NCBI RefSeq assembly: GCF_022606355.1
Contig: NZ_JAHHZQ010000004.1
Location: 124,001 to 188,000, forward strand
Direction of reading: 5' to 3'
Source: Leifsonia shinshuensis
GTDB lineage: Bacteria > Actinomycetota > Actinomycetes > Actinomycetales > Microbacteriaceae
DNA: 64,000 nt
Shown: piece after piece, positions 8,517 to 17,281 of the stretch
Position numbering within the stretch: position 1 is the first letter of the stretch
Layout: every line of letters begins with the position of its first letter
Notes under the pieces: model-generated
What the model was told of the DNA's origin: nothing
What the model saw: the letters and a program-made list of their open reading frames with translations, nothing else
Databases searched by the model: none
Made by a program: the position numbers and the translations under genes

Positions 8517-9520
8517 CCCCGTCACCGGTCGTCACGGTCGCCATCCTGACCTACAACGGCGAGAAGTACATCGAGCGCATCCTGAAGAAGCTCCGCAAGC
8601 AAGACTTCGCTGAGCCGTTCGAGGTGCTCGTGATCGACTCCGGCTCCACGGACAGGACGCTCGAGATCGTCCGTTCGTACGAGGAGGTGCGCCTCCACGA
8701 GATTCCCAACTCCGAGTTCGGTCATGGCAAGACACGCAACCTCGCGGCCCAACTGGCCAACGGCGAGTTCGTCGCGTATCTGACCCATGACGCCGTCCCG
8801 AGCAACCGGAAGTGGCTGAGTGAGCTGATCGCGCCGTTCCAGCGGTTCCCGGAGGTGATGGCCGTCCTCGGCAAGCAGGTGGCCCGCCCGCGGGCGTTCC
8901 CTTTGCAGAAGTACGAGATCCACGGCATGTTCCGGCACCTGGGCCCGGATTTCGGAACCACGCTGTTCTATGCGACCCCGGACCTGCTCGAAGACGCGGC
9001 CAGCATCTCGGTCATGTCCTATTACTCGGACGTGAACTCGGCCGTCCGCCGGAAATTCCTGCTCGAGGTGATCCCCTACCGAGACGTCCGCTACGCGGAA
9101 GACCAGATGTTCGGGCGTGACCTGATCCTGGCCGGGTACACGAAGGCGTACGCGCCGCGGGCGATGGTCGAGCACTCGAATGACCTGACCCTCCAGGAGT
9201 ACGGCCACCGCATCTTCGACGAGACGGTCGGACTCCGTCAGATCGGCAACGACATCCCGGTGATCAGCCGTGCAGCGGTCGTCACGTACGCGGCCAAGGG
9301 CACGATCGGCGATGGCATCCGTATCGCACGCGACCGCGCATACAGCTGGAAGCGCAAGGCATACTGGCTCACCATCAACCCTGCATTCCATTTCGCCAAG
9401 TGGAATGCGTACCGGCGCTCAGCCCTGGTCGATCTGGATGATCACGGCGCCATCCAGGCCGGCTCGCTGGAGCACAAGCGCAAGGTCAAGCACGAGCAGA
9501 GATCGGCCGAGAGCGCCTGA
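8513..9520 (+). CDS. GT2 glycosyltransferase, rhamnosyltransferase-like
   Basis: A 335-residue family 2 enzyme. It has VTVAILTYNGEKYIE at the N-terminus, VIDSGSTDRT near residue 42, GHGKTRNLAAQLANGEFV typical of rhamnosyltransferase-type GT2 proteins, and LTHDAVP near 85 as the metal-binding segment. YAEDQMFGRDLILAGY is the likely catalytic-base region. The GTG start shares GTGA with the epimerase stop, so the three genes at 6305-9520 form one tightly coupled unit. Donor dTDP-rhamnose is likely given the rml genes, but is not proven. Confidence 0.87.
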   Translation: MTPSPVVTVAILTYNGEKYIERILKKLRKQDFAEPFEVLVIDSGSTDRTLEIVRSYEEVRLHEIPNSEFGHGKTRNLAAQLANGEFVAYLTHDAVPSNRKWLSELIAPFQRFPEVMAVLGKQVARPRAFPLQKYEIHGMFRHLGPDFGTTLFYATPDLLEDAASISVMSYYSDVNSAVRRKFLLEVIPYRDVRYAEDQMFGRDLILAGYTKAYAPRAMVEHSNDLTLQEYGHRIFDETVGLRQIGNDIPVISRAAVVTYAAKGTIGDGIRIARDRAYSWKRKAYWLTINPAFHFAKWNAYRRSALVDLDDHGAIQAGSLEHKRKVKHEQRSAESA

Positions 9521-10624
9521 TCAGCGCGCGCCCAGCGAGGTGTAGATCCCGTCGAACTGCGCTGCGAGGGTGGCGAACCCGAAGCGATCGCGGATAGGAC
9601 GCGCGATCGTCTCGGGCGCGACGTCGGCAAACCTCTCGTGCGCGGCCTCGATCGCCCGCGCGAAGGCGTCGACGGTCATCCGATCGCGGGGGATGATGAC
9701 CGAGTTGGATTCGTCCGCGAACTCGGTGAAGCCGCCGACCGCGGCGGCGACGACCGGCACACCTGTCGAGAGGGCCTCGGCCGCGGATGTGAAGAAATTC
9801 TCCTGCGTCGAGGGGAGGAAGTAGACGGACGCATGTTCGTACTCGACGAAGCGCTCGGCCGGGTCGACATTCCCCACGAGGGTGAACGCGTTCTCCAGCC
9901 CCAGCTCGGCGACACGCCGTTCCACATCAGCGCGCAGCGGGCCGTCGCCGACCCAGCGCATGGTGACTGTCGGGTGTTCGGCGCGCAGTGCGGCGACCAC
10001 GTCGACGGCGAGGAGTGGGTTCTTGCGGGGGACGAGCGCGCCCATCGCGACGAGGTGGATGCCATCCGGCCGGGAATCGGGTATCGGCCGAGGGTTCTCG
10101 ACGACACACGGGATGACGGCGGTCGGTGTTCGTCCGGCGAAACGTCGCATCCGGTCGGTGAGCTCGGTGGTGTCGCCGCCGACGTAGTCCGCGAATCGAA
10201 GCGTATTCCGGAGCCAGCTGAAAGCCGTCCAGACCTTGCCGACGGACTCGGGACGCGAGACTCCGTTCCAGTGCTCGGCGTGGACCCACGGGCGTCGCAT
10301 CCATGGACGCACCAGGCTGAGCGCGAGGACGGTCGAGAACGCCATCGACTGGACGACATCGGCGTCGGCGCTGTTCTTTCGGAGGGTTCGCAGCCCTCGG
10401 ATCGCACGAATCGGGTGACGGGGGGAGAGCGGGATGCGGGTGACGGGGAGTCCGCCGTACGCCTCGACCCGGATCGGCCCGCTCGCGCCGAGCTGCACGT
10501 GCGTGACCGCGACGTCGGAGGTGTCGGCGATGGTGTGCGCGTGTTCGAGGTTGAACGGCGCCTCGGTCGGACGCGCCTCGGAGGGGAACCACGTGCTGAC
10601 GACGGCCACCCTGCGCCGCGTCAC
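9521..10624 (-). CDS. Glycosyltransferase family 4
   Basis: A 367-residue GT-B glycosyltransferase. It starts MTRRRVAVVSTWFPSEARPT, has GALVPRKNPLLAVDVV near residue 190 at the donor-domain entrance, and has PSTQENFFTSAAEALSTGVPVVA as the E-x7-E-type region with Glu in ENFFTSAAE. It is the distal gene of a leftward operon wzm-wzt-GT4 and overlaps wzt by the 4 bases ATGA. Its stop codon abuts the stop of the convergent GT2 gene with no gap. It most likely adds a residue to the glycan exported by Wzm/Wzt. Confidence 0.87.
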   Translation of the reverse strand: MTRRRVAVVSTWFPSEARPTEAPFNLEHAHTIADTSDVAVTHVQLGASGPIRVEAYGGLPVTRIPLSPRHPIRAIRGLRTLRKNSADADVVQSMAFSTVLALSLVRPWMRRPWVHAEHWNGVSRPESVGKVWTAFSWLRNTLRFADYVGGDTTELTDRMRRFAGRTPTAVIPCVVENPRPIPDSRPDGIHLVAMGALVPRKNPLLAVDVVAALRAEHPTVTMRWVGDGPLRADVERRVAELGLENAFTLVGNVDPAERFVEYEHASVYFLPSTQENFFTSAAEALSTGVPVVAAAVGGFTEFADESNSVIIPRDRMTVDAFARAIEAAHERFADVAPETIARPIRDRFGFATLAAQFDGIYTSLGAR

Positions 10625-11829
10625 GTGAGCTCGATCTTCGCGTTCCGGACGAGAGGGACGGCTCCTTCCGCCGTGACGGACGTGCGCAGGGCGAGGACCC
10701 CGTTGCCGTAGTCATCGCCGGGGACCTGGAAGGTGCCGGCAGGAGTGGCGAGGTCGTAGTTCCGTCCGGCCTTGTCGCCGAGTCCGACGTTGATCATGTA
10801 CTGACCGGGCCCGACACGGAGGTCGGGGATGGTGAAGACGAGTTCGTGGCGGCCGGTCGAGGTCGGTAGTGCGAGTTCGTCGAACGTCGTCATGTTGTAC
10901 AGTCGCATCCCCAATGCGGTCTCGATCGAGAACCCGACACCCCAGTCCGGGACGGACTCGTTCACGTCGACGCCGAGGCGGGCGGTCAGGGTGGTCGTGC
11001 CCGCGTCGAAGCTCGATTCGAGGTCGAACGAACCGACTTCGAGAGCGAGCTTCCGGCGGCTGCCGTCCGCATTGCGCAGTACGGCCCGGCGCTCGTCTTC
11101 GTATCCTTCTCGGAGGATGCGGATGCCCTCGCCTGGATTGCCATCGTGCTGGATACGACCGCCGTCGAGTACCACCACGCGGTCGCACAATGAGCCGACC
11201 TGCTCCGCCGAATGGCTGACCAGGATGATCGTGCGACCCTCGTGCTGGAACTGCGCGATCTTCTCCATGCACTTGCGTTGGAACGGCTCGTCGCCGACCG
11301 CGAGGACTTCGTCGACGAGGAGAAGGTCCGGGTCGACGTGCACAGCGACGGCGAACGCCAGCCGCACGTACATTCCGGAGCTGTAGAACTTGACCTGGGT
11401 GTCGATGAATTCACCGATTCCGGAGAAGTCGACGATCTCGTCGAAATGCCGGTCGGTCTCCGAGCGGGTCAGCCCGAGGATGGCTGCGTTGAGATAGACG
11501 TTCTCGCGGCCGGTGAGGTCGGGATGGAACCCTGCTCCGAGCTCGAGCAGCGCGGCCATCCTGCCGCGTCGGAGAATACTGCCCTTCGTCGGCTGGATGA
11601 TCCCGCCGATCACCTTGAGGAGCGTGCTCTTGCCCGATCCGTTGTGACCCACGAGCCCGACGGTGCTGCCCGAGTGGATGTCGAGGGAGATCTCGCTCAG
11701 CGCCCAGAAGTCGTCGCGGTGGCGGCGCGCCCTGCGGAAGTTGACGAAGCGTTCCTTGAGCGACTTGTCCTTGTGCATGATGAAGCGCTTGGAGACATCG
11801 TTGACGCTGACGATAGTGGGGGACGACAT
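10621..11829 (-). CDS. wzt: ABC glycan exporter ATP-binding subunit Wzt with C-terminal substrate domain
   Basis: The ATPase of a polysaccharide exporter, 402 residues. The nucleotide-binding domain covers about 1-245: Walker A GHNGSGKST at 61-69, signature SSGM at 150-153, Walker B LLLVDE at 169-174 and the switch His in VSHSAEQ. The extra C-terminal part, about 250-402, is rich in beta strands and corresponds to the Wzt C-terminal domain, which in other systems recognises the finished glycan terminus. The start is the ATG of MSSPTIV; a longer open frame upstream lies inside wzm and is not used. The gene is 11 bp after wzm. Confidence 0.93.
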   Translation of the reverse strand: MSSPTIVSVNDVSKRFIMHKDKSLKERFVNFRRARRHRDDFWALSEISLDIHSGSTVGLVGHNGSGKSTLLKVIGGIIQPTKGSILRRGRMAALLELGAGFHPDLTGRENVYLNAAILGLTRSETDRHFDEIVDFSGIGEFIDTQVKFYSSGMYVRLAFAVAVHVDPDLLLVDEVLAVGDEPFQRKCMEKIAQFQHEGRTIILVSHSAEQVGSLCDRVVVLDGGRIQHDGNPGEGIRILREGYEDERRAVLRNADGSRRKLALEVGSFDLESSFDAGTTTLTARLGVDVNESVPDWGVGFSIETALGMRLYNMTTFDELALPTSTGRHELVFTIPDLRVGPGQYMINVGLGDKAGRNYDLATPAGTFQVPGDDYGNGVLALRTSVTAEGAVPLVRNAKIELT

Positions 11830-11840
11830 GGAAGGCGTTC

Positions 11841-12773
11841 TCAGAGCTCCTGCGCGAAGTTTCCCTGGAGCCGCGCGAACACGCGCTGTGCGAGCCAGAG
11901 AAGGACGATGCTGATGACGAATACCACGAGCAGGCGGATGCCGAGACCGGGCGGCCAGACCTGCGCCATCGGTCCGGTGGCGGTGTCGCCCGCGGACCAC
12001 AAAGCGCGCTGCATGCCGAGGATCGCGATCGTGACGGGGTTGGCCAGGTAGAGCTGCTCCAGCCAGTTCCCCTGGAGGAGTTTGTGCACGTATGTGTAGG
12101 AGTAGACGATCGGCGAGGCCCAGAACAGGATGATGAGCGCGATCTCGACGAGGTGCTGGGCGTCGCGCAGGTAGACGTTGACCGCGGAGAGGAACAGCCC
12201 GATCGCCGTGGAGAACACCACGAGCGTGATGACGCTGGCCGGCGCGAGCAGGATCCCCGCGCTCCAATCGAACGGCACGCTCGCGAGGAAGATGATCGCC
12301 AAGACGAGCACGATCAGTTGCACGAGGAAGTTGAAGAGGGCTCCGCCGATCGAGCTGAGCGGGAAGATCTCGCGCGGCAGGTACACCTTCTTGACCAGGC
12401 CGGAGTTGGCCAGGATGGAGGTGGTGGAGCTCTGGACGATCTCCGAGAACAGTCCCCACATGGTGAGTCCGATGAAGACGAAGATCGCGAAGTCGGGCGT
12501 CGCCCGCGCGGCGCCGAGCACCTGGCCGATGGCGAGGTAGTAGATCAGCAGCTGGGCGATGGGCCGGAACAGGCTCCACAGCACGCCGAGCGAGCTGTCT
12601 TTGTAGCGCGACTTGATCTCGCGGCGCACCAGCAGTCCGAGGAGGTCGCGGTGCGCCCAGATGTCCGCCACCGAGCGCGCGGTTCCCCGGAACAGGCCAG
12701 AGGTCGTGCCCACCGCGACGAGCGGCTCGGTGGAGATGAGCGCAGCTCGGGAACGCGCTTCGGGAGAACTCAT
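11841..12773 (-). CDS. wzm: ABC glycan exporter permease Wzm
   Basis: A 310-residue ABC-2 type permease with about six transmembrane helices. It has DLLGLLVRREIKSRYKDSS before the first helix and LGVLWSLFRPIAQLL, the signature of O-antigen and teichoic acid exporters. LVKKVYLPREIFPL is the conserved cytoplasmic loop that contacts the ATPase. It pairs with wzt to move the undecaprenyl-linked glycan across the membrane. TAAGCT lies 7 bases before the ATG, so translation is probably leaderless. It heads the operon wzm-wzt-GT4. Confidence 0.93.
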   Translation of the reverse strand: MSSPEARSRAALISTEPLVAVGTTSGLFRGTARSVADIWAHRDLLGLLVRREIKSRYKDSSLGVLWSLFRPIAQLLIYYLAIGQVLGAARATPDFAIFVFIGLTMWGLFSEIVQSSTTSILANSGLVKKVYLPREIFPLSSIGGALFNFLVQLIVLVLAIIFLASVPFDWSAGILLAPASVITLVVFSTAIGLFLSAVNVYLRDAQHLVEIALIILFWASPIVYSYTYVHKLLQGNWLEQLYLANPVTIAILGMQRALWSAGDTATGPMAQVWPPGLGIRLLVVFVISIVLLWLAQRVFARLQGNFAQEL

Positions 12774-12780
12774 GGCGAAT

Positions 12781-12786
12781 AGCTTA
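12781..12786 (-). promoter_or_regulatory. -10 element of wzm
   Basis: The minus strand reads TAAGCT with 7 bases to the ATG of wzm at 12773, the leaderless spacing. The rest of the 196-bp gap to the lipoprotein gene shows no other gene. Confidence 0.5.
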
Positions 12787-12892
12787 ACTCAGCGCACCTG
12801 AACGAAGAGCGGACGCCGCACGTACTCGCCGAGGCGGCTCTGTACCCCTTAATAGGGCTGTGTCTGCCCTCGTGGCCCGGAAAGCGCCTGGC

Positions 12893-12898
12893 TAGACT
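12893..12898 (+). promoter_or_regulatory. -10 element of the lipoprotein gene
   Basis: TAGACT predicts a start near 12905 and a leader of about 65 bases before the ATG at 12970. No strong -35 element is seen. Confidence 0.45.
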
Positions 12899-12969
12899 CG
12901 ACGGAGCGACCCGAAAGCACACGACGCGACAACCGTCGCATCTCGCCGACCCCGAGAGACGACATCCAC

Positions 12970-13428
12970 ATGAGCAGGTCCGCACCCCCCACCGCCTTCG
13001 CCTTCGCCGTGCTCCTCGCCGCAGCAGCGCTGCTGACGGCGTGCACATCCGCGCCTCCGGAGGCGACGGGTCCCGCAGCGCCCTCGGCGACCAAGACCAG
13101 TTCGCCGGGCGCGGACGAGGCGACGCCGGCGCCGATCGAAGCGGTCCTGGTCGTCGCCAGCGTCGATGTCGACGGCCGCAATGTCACGGCATCCGGCTAT
13201 GTGCAGGGGACCGTTCAGGACAGCGGGACGTGCGAGTTCACCTTCAGCGCGAACGGATCGGAGTTCACCGTGGAGCACGACGCGAGCGCCGACCGGATGA
13301 CCACGTCGTGCGGCAGCGTCCAGGTGCCGATCGAGAAGTTCCAGCGGGGGCCCTGGAAGGTGACCGTCGGCATGACGATCGACGGCACGCCCCACACGTC
13401 TGAGGCGACGACAGTGGAGGTGCCCTGA
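12970..13428 (+). CDS. Secreted lipoprotein of unknown function
   Basis: A 152-residue protein with a lipoprotein signal peptide: a hydrophobic stretch and the lipobox LTAC with Cys25 as the lipid-modified residue. A Ser/Pro/Thr-rich linker follows to about residue 55. The folded part, about 60-152, looks like a beta sandwich and has two cysteines (in SGTCEF and TTSCGS) that could pair outside the cell. I do not recognise a named family. Its TGA shares one base with the ATG of the following secreted protein (TGATG), so the two products are made together and may act together at the surface. Confidence 0.78.
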   Translation: MSRSAPPTAFAFAVLLAAAALLTACTSAPPEATGPAAPSATKTSSPGADEATPAPIEAVLVVASVDVDGRNVTASGYVQGTVQDSGTCEFTFSANGSEFTVEHDASADRMTTSCGSVQVPIEKFQRGPWKVTVGMTIDGTPHTSEATTVEVP

Positions 13429-15716
13429 TGCGGGGCCGTGTCATCGCCGTCGTCGCCGTCGTCGCAGCGCTCTGCGCCGTGCTCGTCCCCGTGGCATCCC
13501 CGACGCAGGCTCCGCCTGCCGCGGCCGCCGACGCACGCCAGTTCGATCCAGGCGACATCATCAGCGACGCCCTCTTCTTCGATGGTGGAGCCATGGGCGC
13601 CGGCGACGTGCAGTCCTTCCTCGCGAGCAAGGTCGCCTCGTGCACCGCCGGCTACACCTGTCTCAAGGACTATCGGCAGACGACGTCGTCGAAAGCCGCC
13701 GTGAGCGGCCGGTGCGACGCGTACGCGGGTGCGGCGAACGAGCTGGCCTCCACGATCATCGCGAAAGTCGGCGCGGCCTGCGGCATCAGCCAGAAGGCGC
13801 TCATCGTCCTGCTGGAGAAAGAGCAGAGCCTGGTGAGCGACACCTGGCCGACGGCCGGGCAGTACCGATCTGCGACCGGATACGGATGCCCCGACACGGC
13901 GGCGTGCGACACCGAGTACTACGGCTTCTTCAACCAGGTCTACAACGCGGCGCTGCAGTTCAAACGGTATGCCGCGACGCCGACGAACTGGAATCACATC
14001 GCCGGCCGGGTGAACGCCATCCGTTACAGCCCGAACGCCGCGTGCGGCTCGGGAAACGTGTTCATCCAGAACCAGGCGACCGCCGGCCTCTACAACTACA
14101 CCCCGTACCAGCCGAATGCGGCAGCCCTCGCCAACCTGTACGGGACGGGGGACGGCTGCAGCGCGTACGGCAACCGCAACTTCTGGCGGATCTTCACCGA
14201 CTGGTTCGGCTCGACGACCGCCGCAACAGCGCTCATGCGCACGATCTCCAACGCGACGGTGTACATCGTCTCGGGAACGGTCAAGTACCCGATCTCGAGC
14301 CAGCTCATCCTGAACGCGTATGCACCGCTCGGGCCCGTCGGGTACGTGTCCCAGAGCTACCTCGACGGCTTCACCACCCAGCAGACCGCCGGACGGGTCA
14401 TGCGATCGCCGGGCGGGACGATCTACTTCACCGATGCCAGCATCAAACTGCCGTTCCTCTCGTGCGGGCTCGTCGCGGACTACGGCGGCCAATGCGGCAC
14501 GAGTGGCTACGTGCAGTTGACCGACGAACAGCTCTCCGGGTTCGCCACCGGTCCCGCGATGGGGCCTGTCCTGGGAACCACTTCCGGCTCGCGCTACTAC
14601 GTGACCCAGGGGTCCAAGCGCGAAATCCTCGACGCCACGTCGCAGGCCAACGCCGGTCTGCCCGCGAGCTACAACGTCCTCACCGAGAACGCCGTCGCGA
14701 CGCTCCCTCTCGGCCAGCCGATCATCCGGGAGGGGGTCTACGCCCTCGACCGAGGCACCTCGACGTATTCGTATCTGGGCAACGGGCAGCGGTATGCGGT
14801 GGACGCGGGTGCCGTCGGCTCTTCCCAGGTCGCGTCGCGGTCCGTCGGGTCGCTCTCGAGCGCGAGTCTGGCGATGCTGCCTGCCGCCTCCACGTCGTTC
14901 GCGGGCCTGGTGACCGTGTCCGGCTCCAGCACGGTCTCCGTCCTCGCAGACGGCGGACGCTACGACTGGCGCGCGTCCGGCCCGACCCTGACGACGGTGC
15001 CGGTGCCGCAGGCGTTCCTGGACACGTATCCGTCGAAGGGCCAGATCGCGGCGGGCTCCAGCATCAAGACGTCGAGCTCGGCGACGGTCTACCTGGTGAT
15101 GAGCGACAAGCTGCTGCCCGTCGGCGCCTGGGAGTCGCTGGTCGCCCTGTCGGGCGGGGGGACGCCGGTGATCAGCACGGTTCCGGACGCGCTGGTCAAC
15201 GCCATCCCGAAGGGACCTGTCGCTCTCACCACGAACACGCTCGTCCGGTCGGATGCCGATGCCACGGTGTACCTGATCAACGGGGTGACGAGCAAGATCG
15301 CCATGTCGAACTTCGCCTACGCGACGGAAGCCGGCCTGACCGCGTTCAGCTACACGACGCAGGCCCGGATCGACGCCTATCCCCGGGCGACCACCCTGCT
15401 GGGATTCGGACTGACCTGCGGCAGCAACAACTATGTGAGCGCCGGGGGCAGCATCCACCAGGTCACCGATGCCCAGAAGGCGCTCTACCCGTTCACCTTC
15501 GTGGCGCTCGACAGCTACGCCTGTCAGCTGCTCACCATCGGCACACCGGCCACGTCGTTCATCCGCACACCGGACGGCAGCATCTATCAGCTGGTCGGCG
15601 GACAGAAGCGCCACATCGACTCGATGCAGCGCTTCGCTGAGCTGAGCCAGGGCCAGACGTTCCTCAACGTCCACGCGTTGTTCGGGGCCGCGATCCCGAC
15701 GGGCCCGGCCGCCTGA
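13428..15716 (+). CDS. Large secreted protein: lysozyme-like N-domain plus about nine repeat modules
   Basis: A 762-residue exported protein. The signal peptide spans about 1-35, with likely cleavage after the alanine run before DARQF. Residues 40-262 form a domain common in actinobacterial secreted proteins. It has LLEKEQSLV at 128-136, GYGCPDTAACDTEYYGFFNQ at 151-170, paired cysteines, and an end at NFWRIFTDWF; a peptidoglycan-hydrolase-like fold is possible but the activity is not established. From about 265 to the end a motif of the type RTxxxxTVYxVxGxxKxxI recurs about nine times (for example TVYIVSGTVKYPI, TVYLINGVTSKIA, SIYQLVGGQKRHI), suggesting a propeller or binding array. It overlaps the lipoprotein gene by 1 bp. 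Confidence 0.8.
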   Translation: MRGRVIAVVAVVAALCAVLVPVASPTQAPPAAAADARQFDPGDIISDALFFDGGAMGAGDVQSFLASKVASCTAGYTCLKDYRQTTSSKAAVSGRCDAYAGAANELASTIIAKVGAACGISQKALIVLLEKEQSLVSDTWPTAGQYRSATGYGCPDTAACDTEYYGFFNQVYNAALQFKRYAATPTNWNHIAGRVNAIRYSPNAACGSGNVFIQNQATAGLYNYTPYQPNAAALANLYGTGDGCSAYGNRNFWRIFTDWFGSTTAATALMRTISNATVYIVSGTVKYPISSQLILNAYAPLGPVGYVSQSYLDGFTTQQTAGRVMRSPGGTIYFTDASIKLPFLSCGLVADYGGQCGTSGYVQLTDEQLSGFATGPAMGPVLGTTSGSRYYVTQGSKREILDATSQANAGLPASYNVLTENAVATLPLGQPIIREGVYALDRGTSTYSYLGNGQRYAVDAGAVGSSQVASRSVGSLSSASLAMLPAASTSFAGLVTVSGSSTVSVLADGGRYDWRASGPTLTTVPVPQAFLDTYPSKGQIAAGSSIKTSSSATVYLVMSDKLLPVGAWESLVALSGGGTPVISTVPDALVNAIPKGPVALTTNTLVRSDADATVYLINGVTSKIAMSNFAYATEAGLTAFSYTTQARIDAYPRATTLLGFGLTCGSNNYVSAGGSIHQVTDAQKALYPFTFVALDSYACQLLTIGTPATSFIRTPDGSIYQLVGGQKRHIDSMQRFAELSQGQTFLNVHALFGAAIPTGPAA

Positions 15717-15736
15717 GCGAGCCGAGCCGCGATCGA

Positions 15737-15742
15737 TAGACT
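15737..15742 (+). promoter_or_regulatory. -10 element deciding the DUF2142 gene start
   Basis: TAGACT is followed by 6 bases and then the second of two adjacent GTG codons (15749). The spacing favours 15749 over 15746 as the leaderless start. Confidence 0.55.
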
Positions 15743-15748
15743 CGGGTG

Positions 15749-17281
15749 GTGTCATCCGCTGAATCCGTACGTGCCGGACGTCGTTCGTTCCCCACGATCA
15801 TCCTCATCCCGATTCTGATCTTCCTGGCGCTCGGCGCCTGGGCGGTGTCCTCGCCGATCGGATCGAGTCCGGACGACGACTTCCATCTCGCGAGCACCTG
15901 GTGCGGTCTCGGAGACCGGCCCGGACTGTGCGAGGCGGTCCCCGGGCACGCGGACGAACGCTCCGTGCCCTATGCGGCTGCGGAGACGCTGTGCAATCGG
16001 ACGACCGCAGCCCAGGACGCACGGTGCAGTCCCGCGGAGGTGGCCAAGCCGCATCCCGCGCTGGTCGCGACCGACCGCTGGAACCACGGCGGCCAGTATC
16101 CGCGTGTCTTCTATGCGATCCAGAGCATCTTCGCGAGCCCTGACGTCGCCGTCTCGGTCATCGTCATGCGTCTCTTCAACGCCGCGCTCTTCGCGGGGGT
16201 CGGCACTCTGCTCTACTTCCTCCTTCCGACCCGTCGACGTGGCACGCTGCTCTGGATGTGGTCGGTCACGGTCGTCCCGCTCGGGATGTTCCTGATCGCG
16301 TCGAACAACCCCAGCTCCTGGGCGGTGATCGCGGGCGGCTCGGTGTGGCTCGCCCTGGTGGGATTCTTCGAGACCACCGGCAAGCGGATGTGGGGACTCG
16401 GGGCGGTCGCTCTCGGCACTGCGGTCATGGGAGCGGGCGCGCGCGCCGACGCCGCCGTCTATGTCGGCGTCGCCGTGGCGGCTGTCGCGGTCTTCGAGGC
16501 CAGGCGGACGCGGGAGTACGCGCTCAAGTGCATTCTGCTCGCCGGGCTGCTCGTGCTCGCCCTGCTCCTCTACCGCAGCGCCGGCCAGTCGGGTTCGAGC
16601 GGTGGTCTCGTCGGCAGCCACGAGGGGAGCGGCCTCAGCGCGGTCGGACTGCTCTGGAACAACCTCCTCGACCTGCCGGGACTCTGGTCGGGGTCGCTGG
16701 GGACCTGGGGACTGGGATGGCTGGACACGCCGATGCCGGGCGTCGTGCCCATGTTCGCGATCGGCGTCTTCGGCGCCGCCCTCTTCGCCGGCGCAGTCGC
16801 TTTCAGCGTCCGGAAGCTGCTGGCGATGATCGTCTCCGGCTTCGCGCTGGCGGCCATACCCAGCTATGTCCTGTTCGCGGGCGATGCCATCGTCGGCAAG
16901 GAAGTACAGCCACGGTACGTCCTGCCGTTGCTCATCATGTTCGCCGGCTTCGCACTCCTCGACACGAATGGTCGTGGGCTGCGATTCACCCGCTTCCAGG
17001 TGGTGGCCACTGCCGTCGCCCTCGCCGCAGCCAACGCCGCCGCACTGCACGTCAACATCAGGCGGTACATCTCAGGCTTGAGCGTTGAGGACCCCAACCT
17101 CAATCACTTCGTGGGCCAGTGGTGGCTGGGGCCGGTCTCGCCGATGGTGGTCTGGGTGGTCGGGACGCTCGCGTTCGCTGGAGCCGTCGCGATCGCGCTG
17201 TGGTCCACGCGGGTCGAGCGCGAGGAACCTGCGGAGCTCGCTGTCGTGACGGATCAGACAGCCGCGCCGATCACACGATAG
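15749..17281 (+). CDS. DUF2142-type polytopic membrane protein
   Basis: A membrane protein of about 510 residues with roughly 10-12 helices and a large first extracytoplasmic loop containing SSPIGSSPDDDFHLASTWC. The acidic cluster SPDDDFH after the first helix is typical of DUF2142 and GT-C-like proteins, where acidic loop residues bind a polyprenyl-linked sugar. Later segments include SNNPSSWAVIAGG and VGKEVQPRYVLPL. It probably acts on lipid-linked sugars outside the cell, but the reaction is not known. The end overlaps the convergent dehydrogenase gene by 28 bp. Confidence 0.78.
   Translation: MSSAESVRAGRRSFPTIILIPILIFLALGAWAVSSPIGSSPDDDFHLASTWCGLGDRPGLCEAVPGHADERSVPYAAAETLCNRTTAAQDARCSPAEVAKPHPALVATDRWNHGGQYPRVFYAIQSIFASPDVAVSVIVMRLFNAALFAGVGTLLYFLLPTRRRGTLLWMWSVTVVPLGMFLIASNNPSSWAVIAGGSVWLALVGFFETTGKRMWGLGAVALGTAVMGAGARADAAVYVGVAVAAVAVFEARRTREYALKCILLAGLLVLALLLYRSAGQSGSSGGLVGSHEGSGLSAVGLLWNNLLDLPGLWSGSLGTWGLGWLDTPMPGVVPMFAIGVFGAALFAGAVAFSVRKLLAMIVSGFALAAIPSYVLFAGDAIVGKEVQPRYVLPLLIMFAGFALLDTNGRGLRFTRFQVVATAVALAAANAAALHVNIRRYISGLSVEDPNLNHFVGQWWLGPVSPMVVWVVGTLAFAGAVAIALWSTRVEREEPAELAVVTDQTAAPITR

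Noticed and set aside
13215-15755. An 846-codon minus-strand frame opposite the secreted repeat protein
   Set aside because: The plus strand has a signal peptide, periodic motifs and TGATG coupling. The minus product has none of these and is Arg/Gly-rich shadow sequence.
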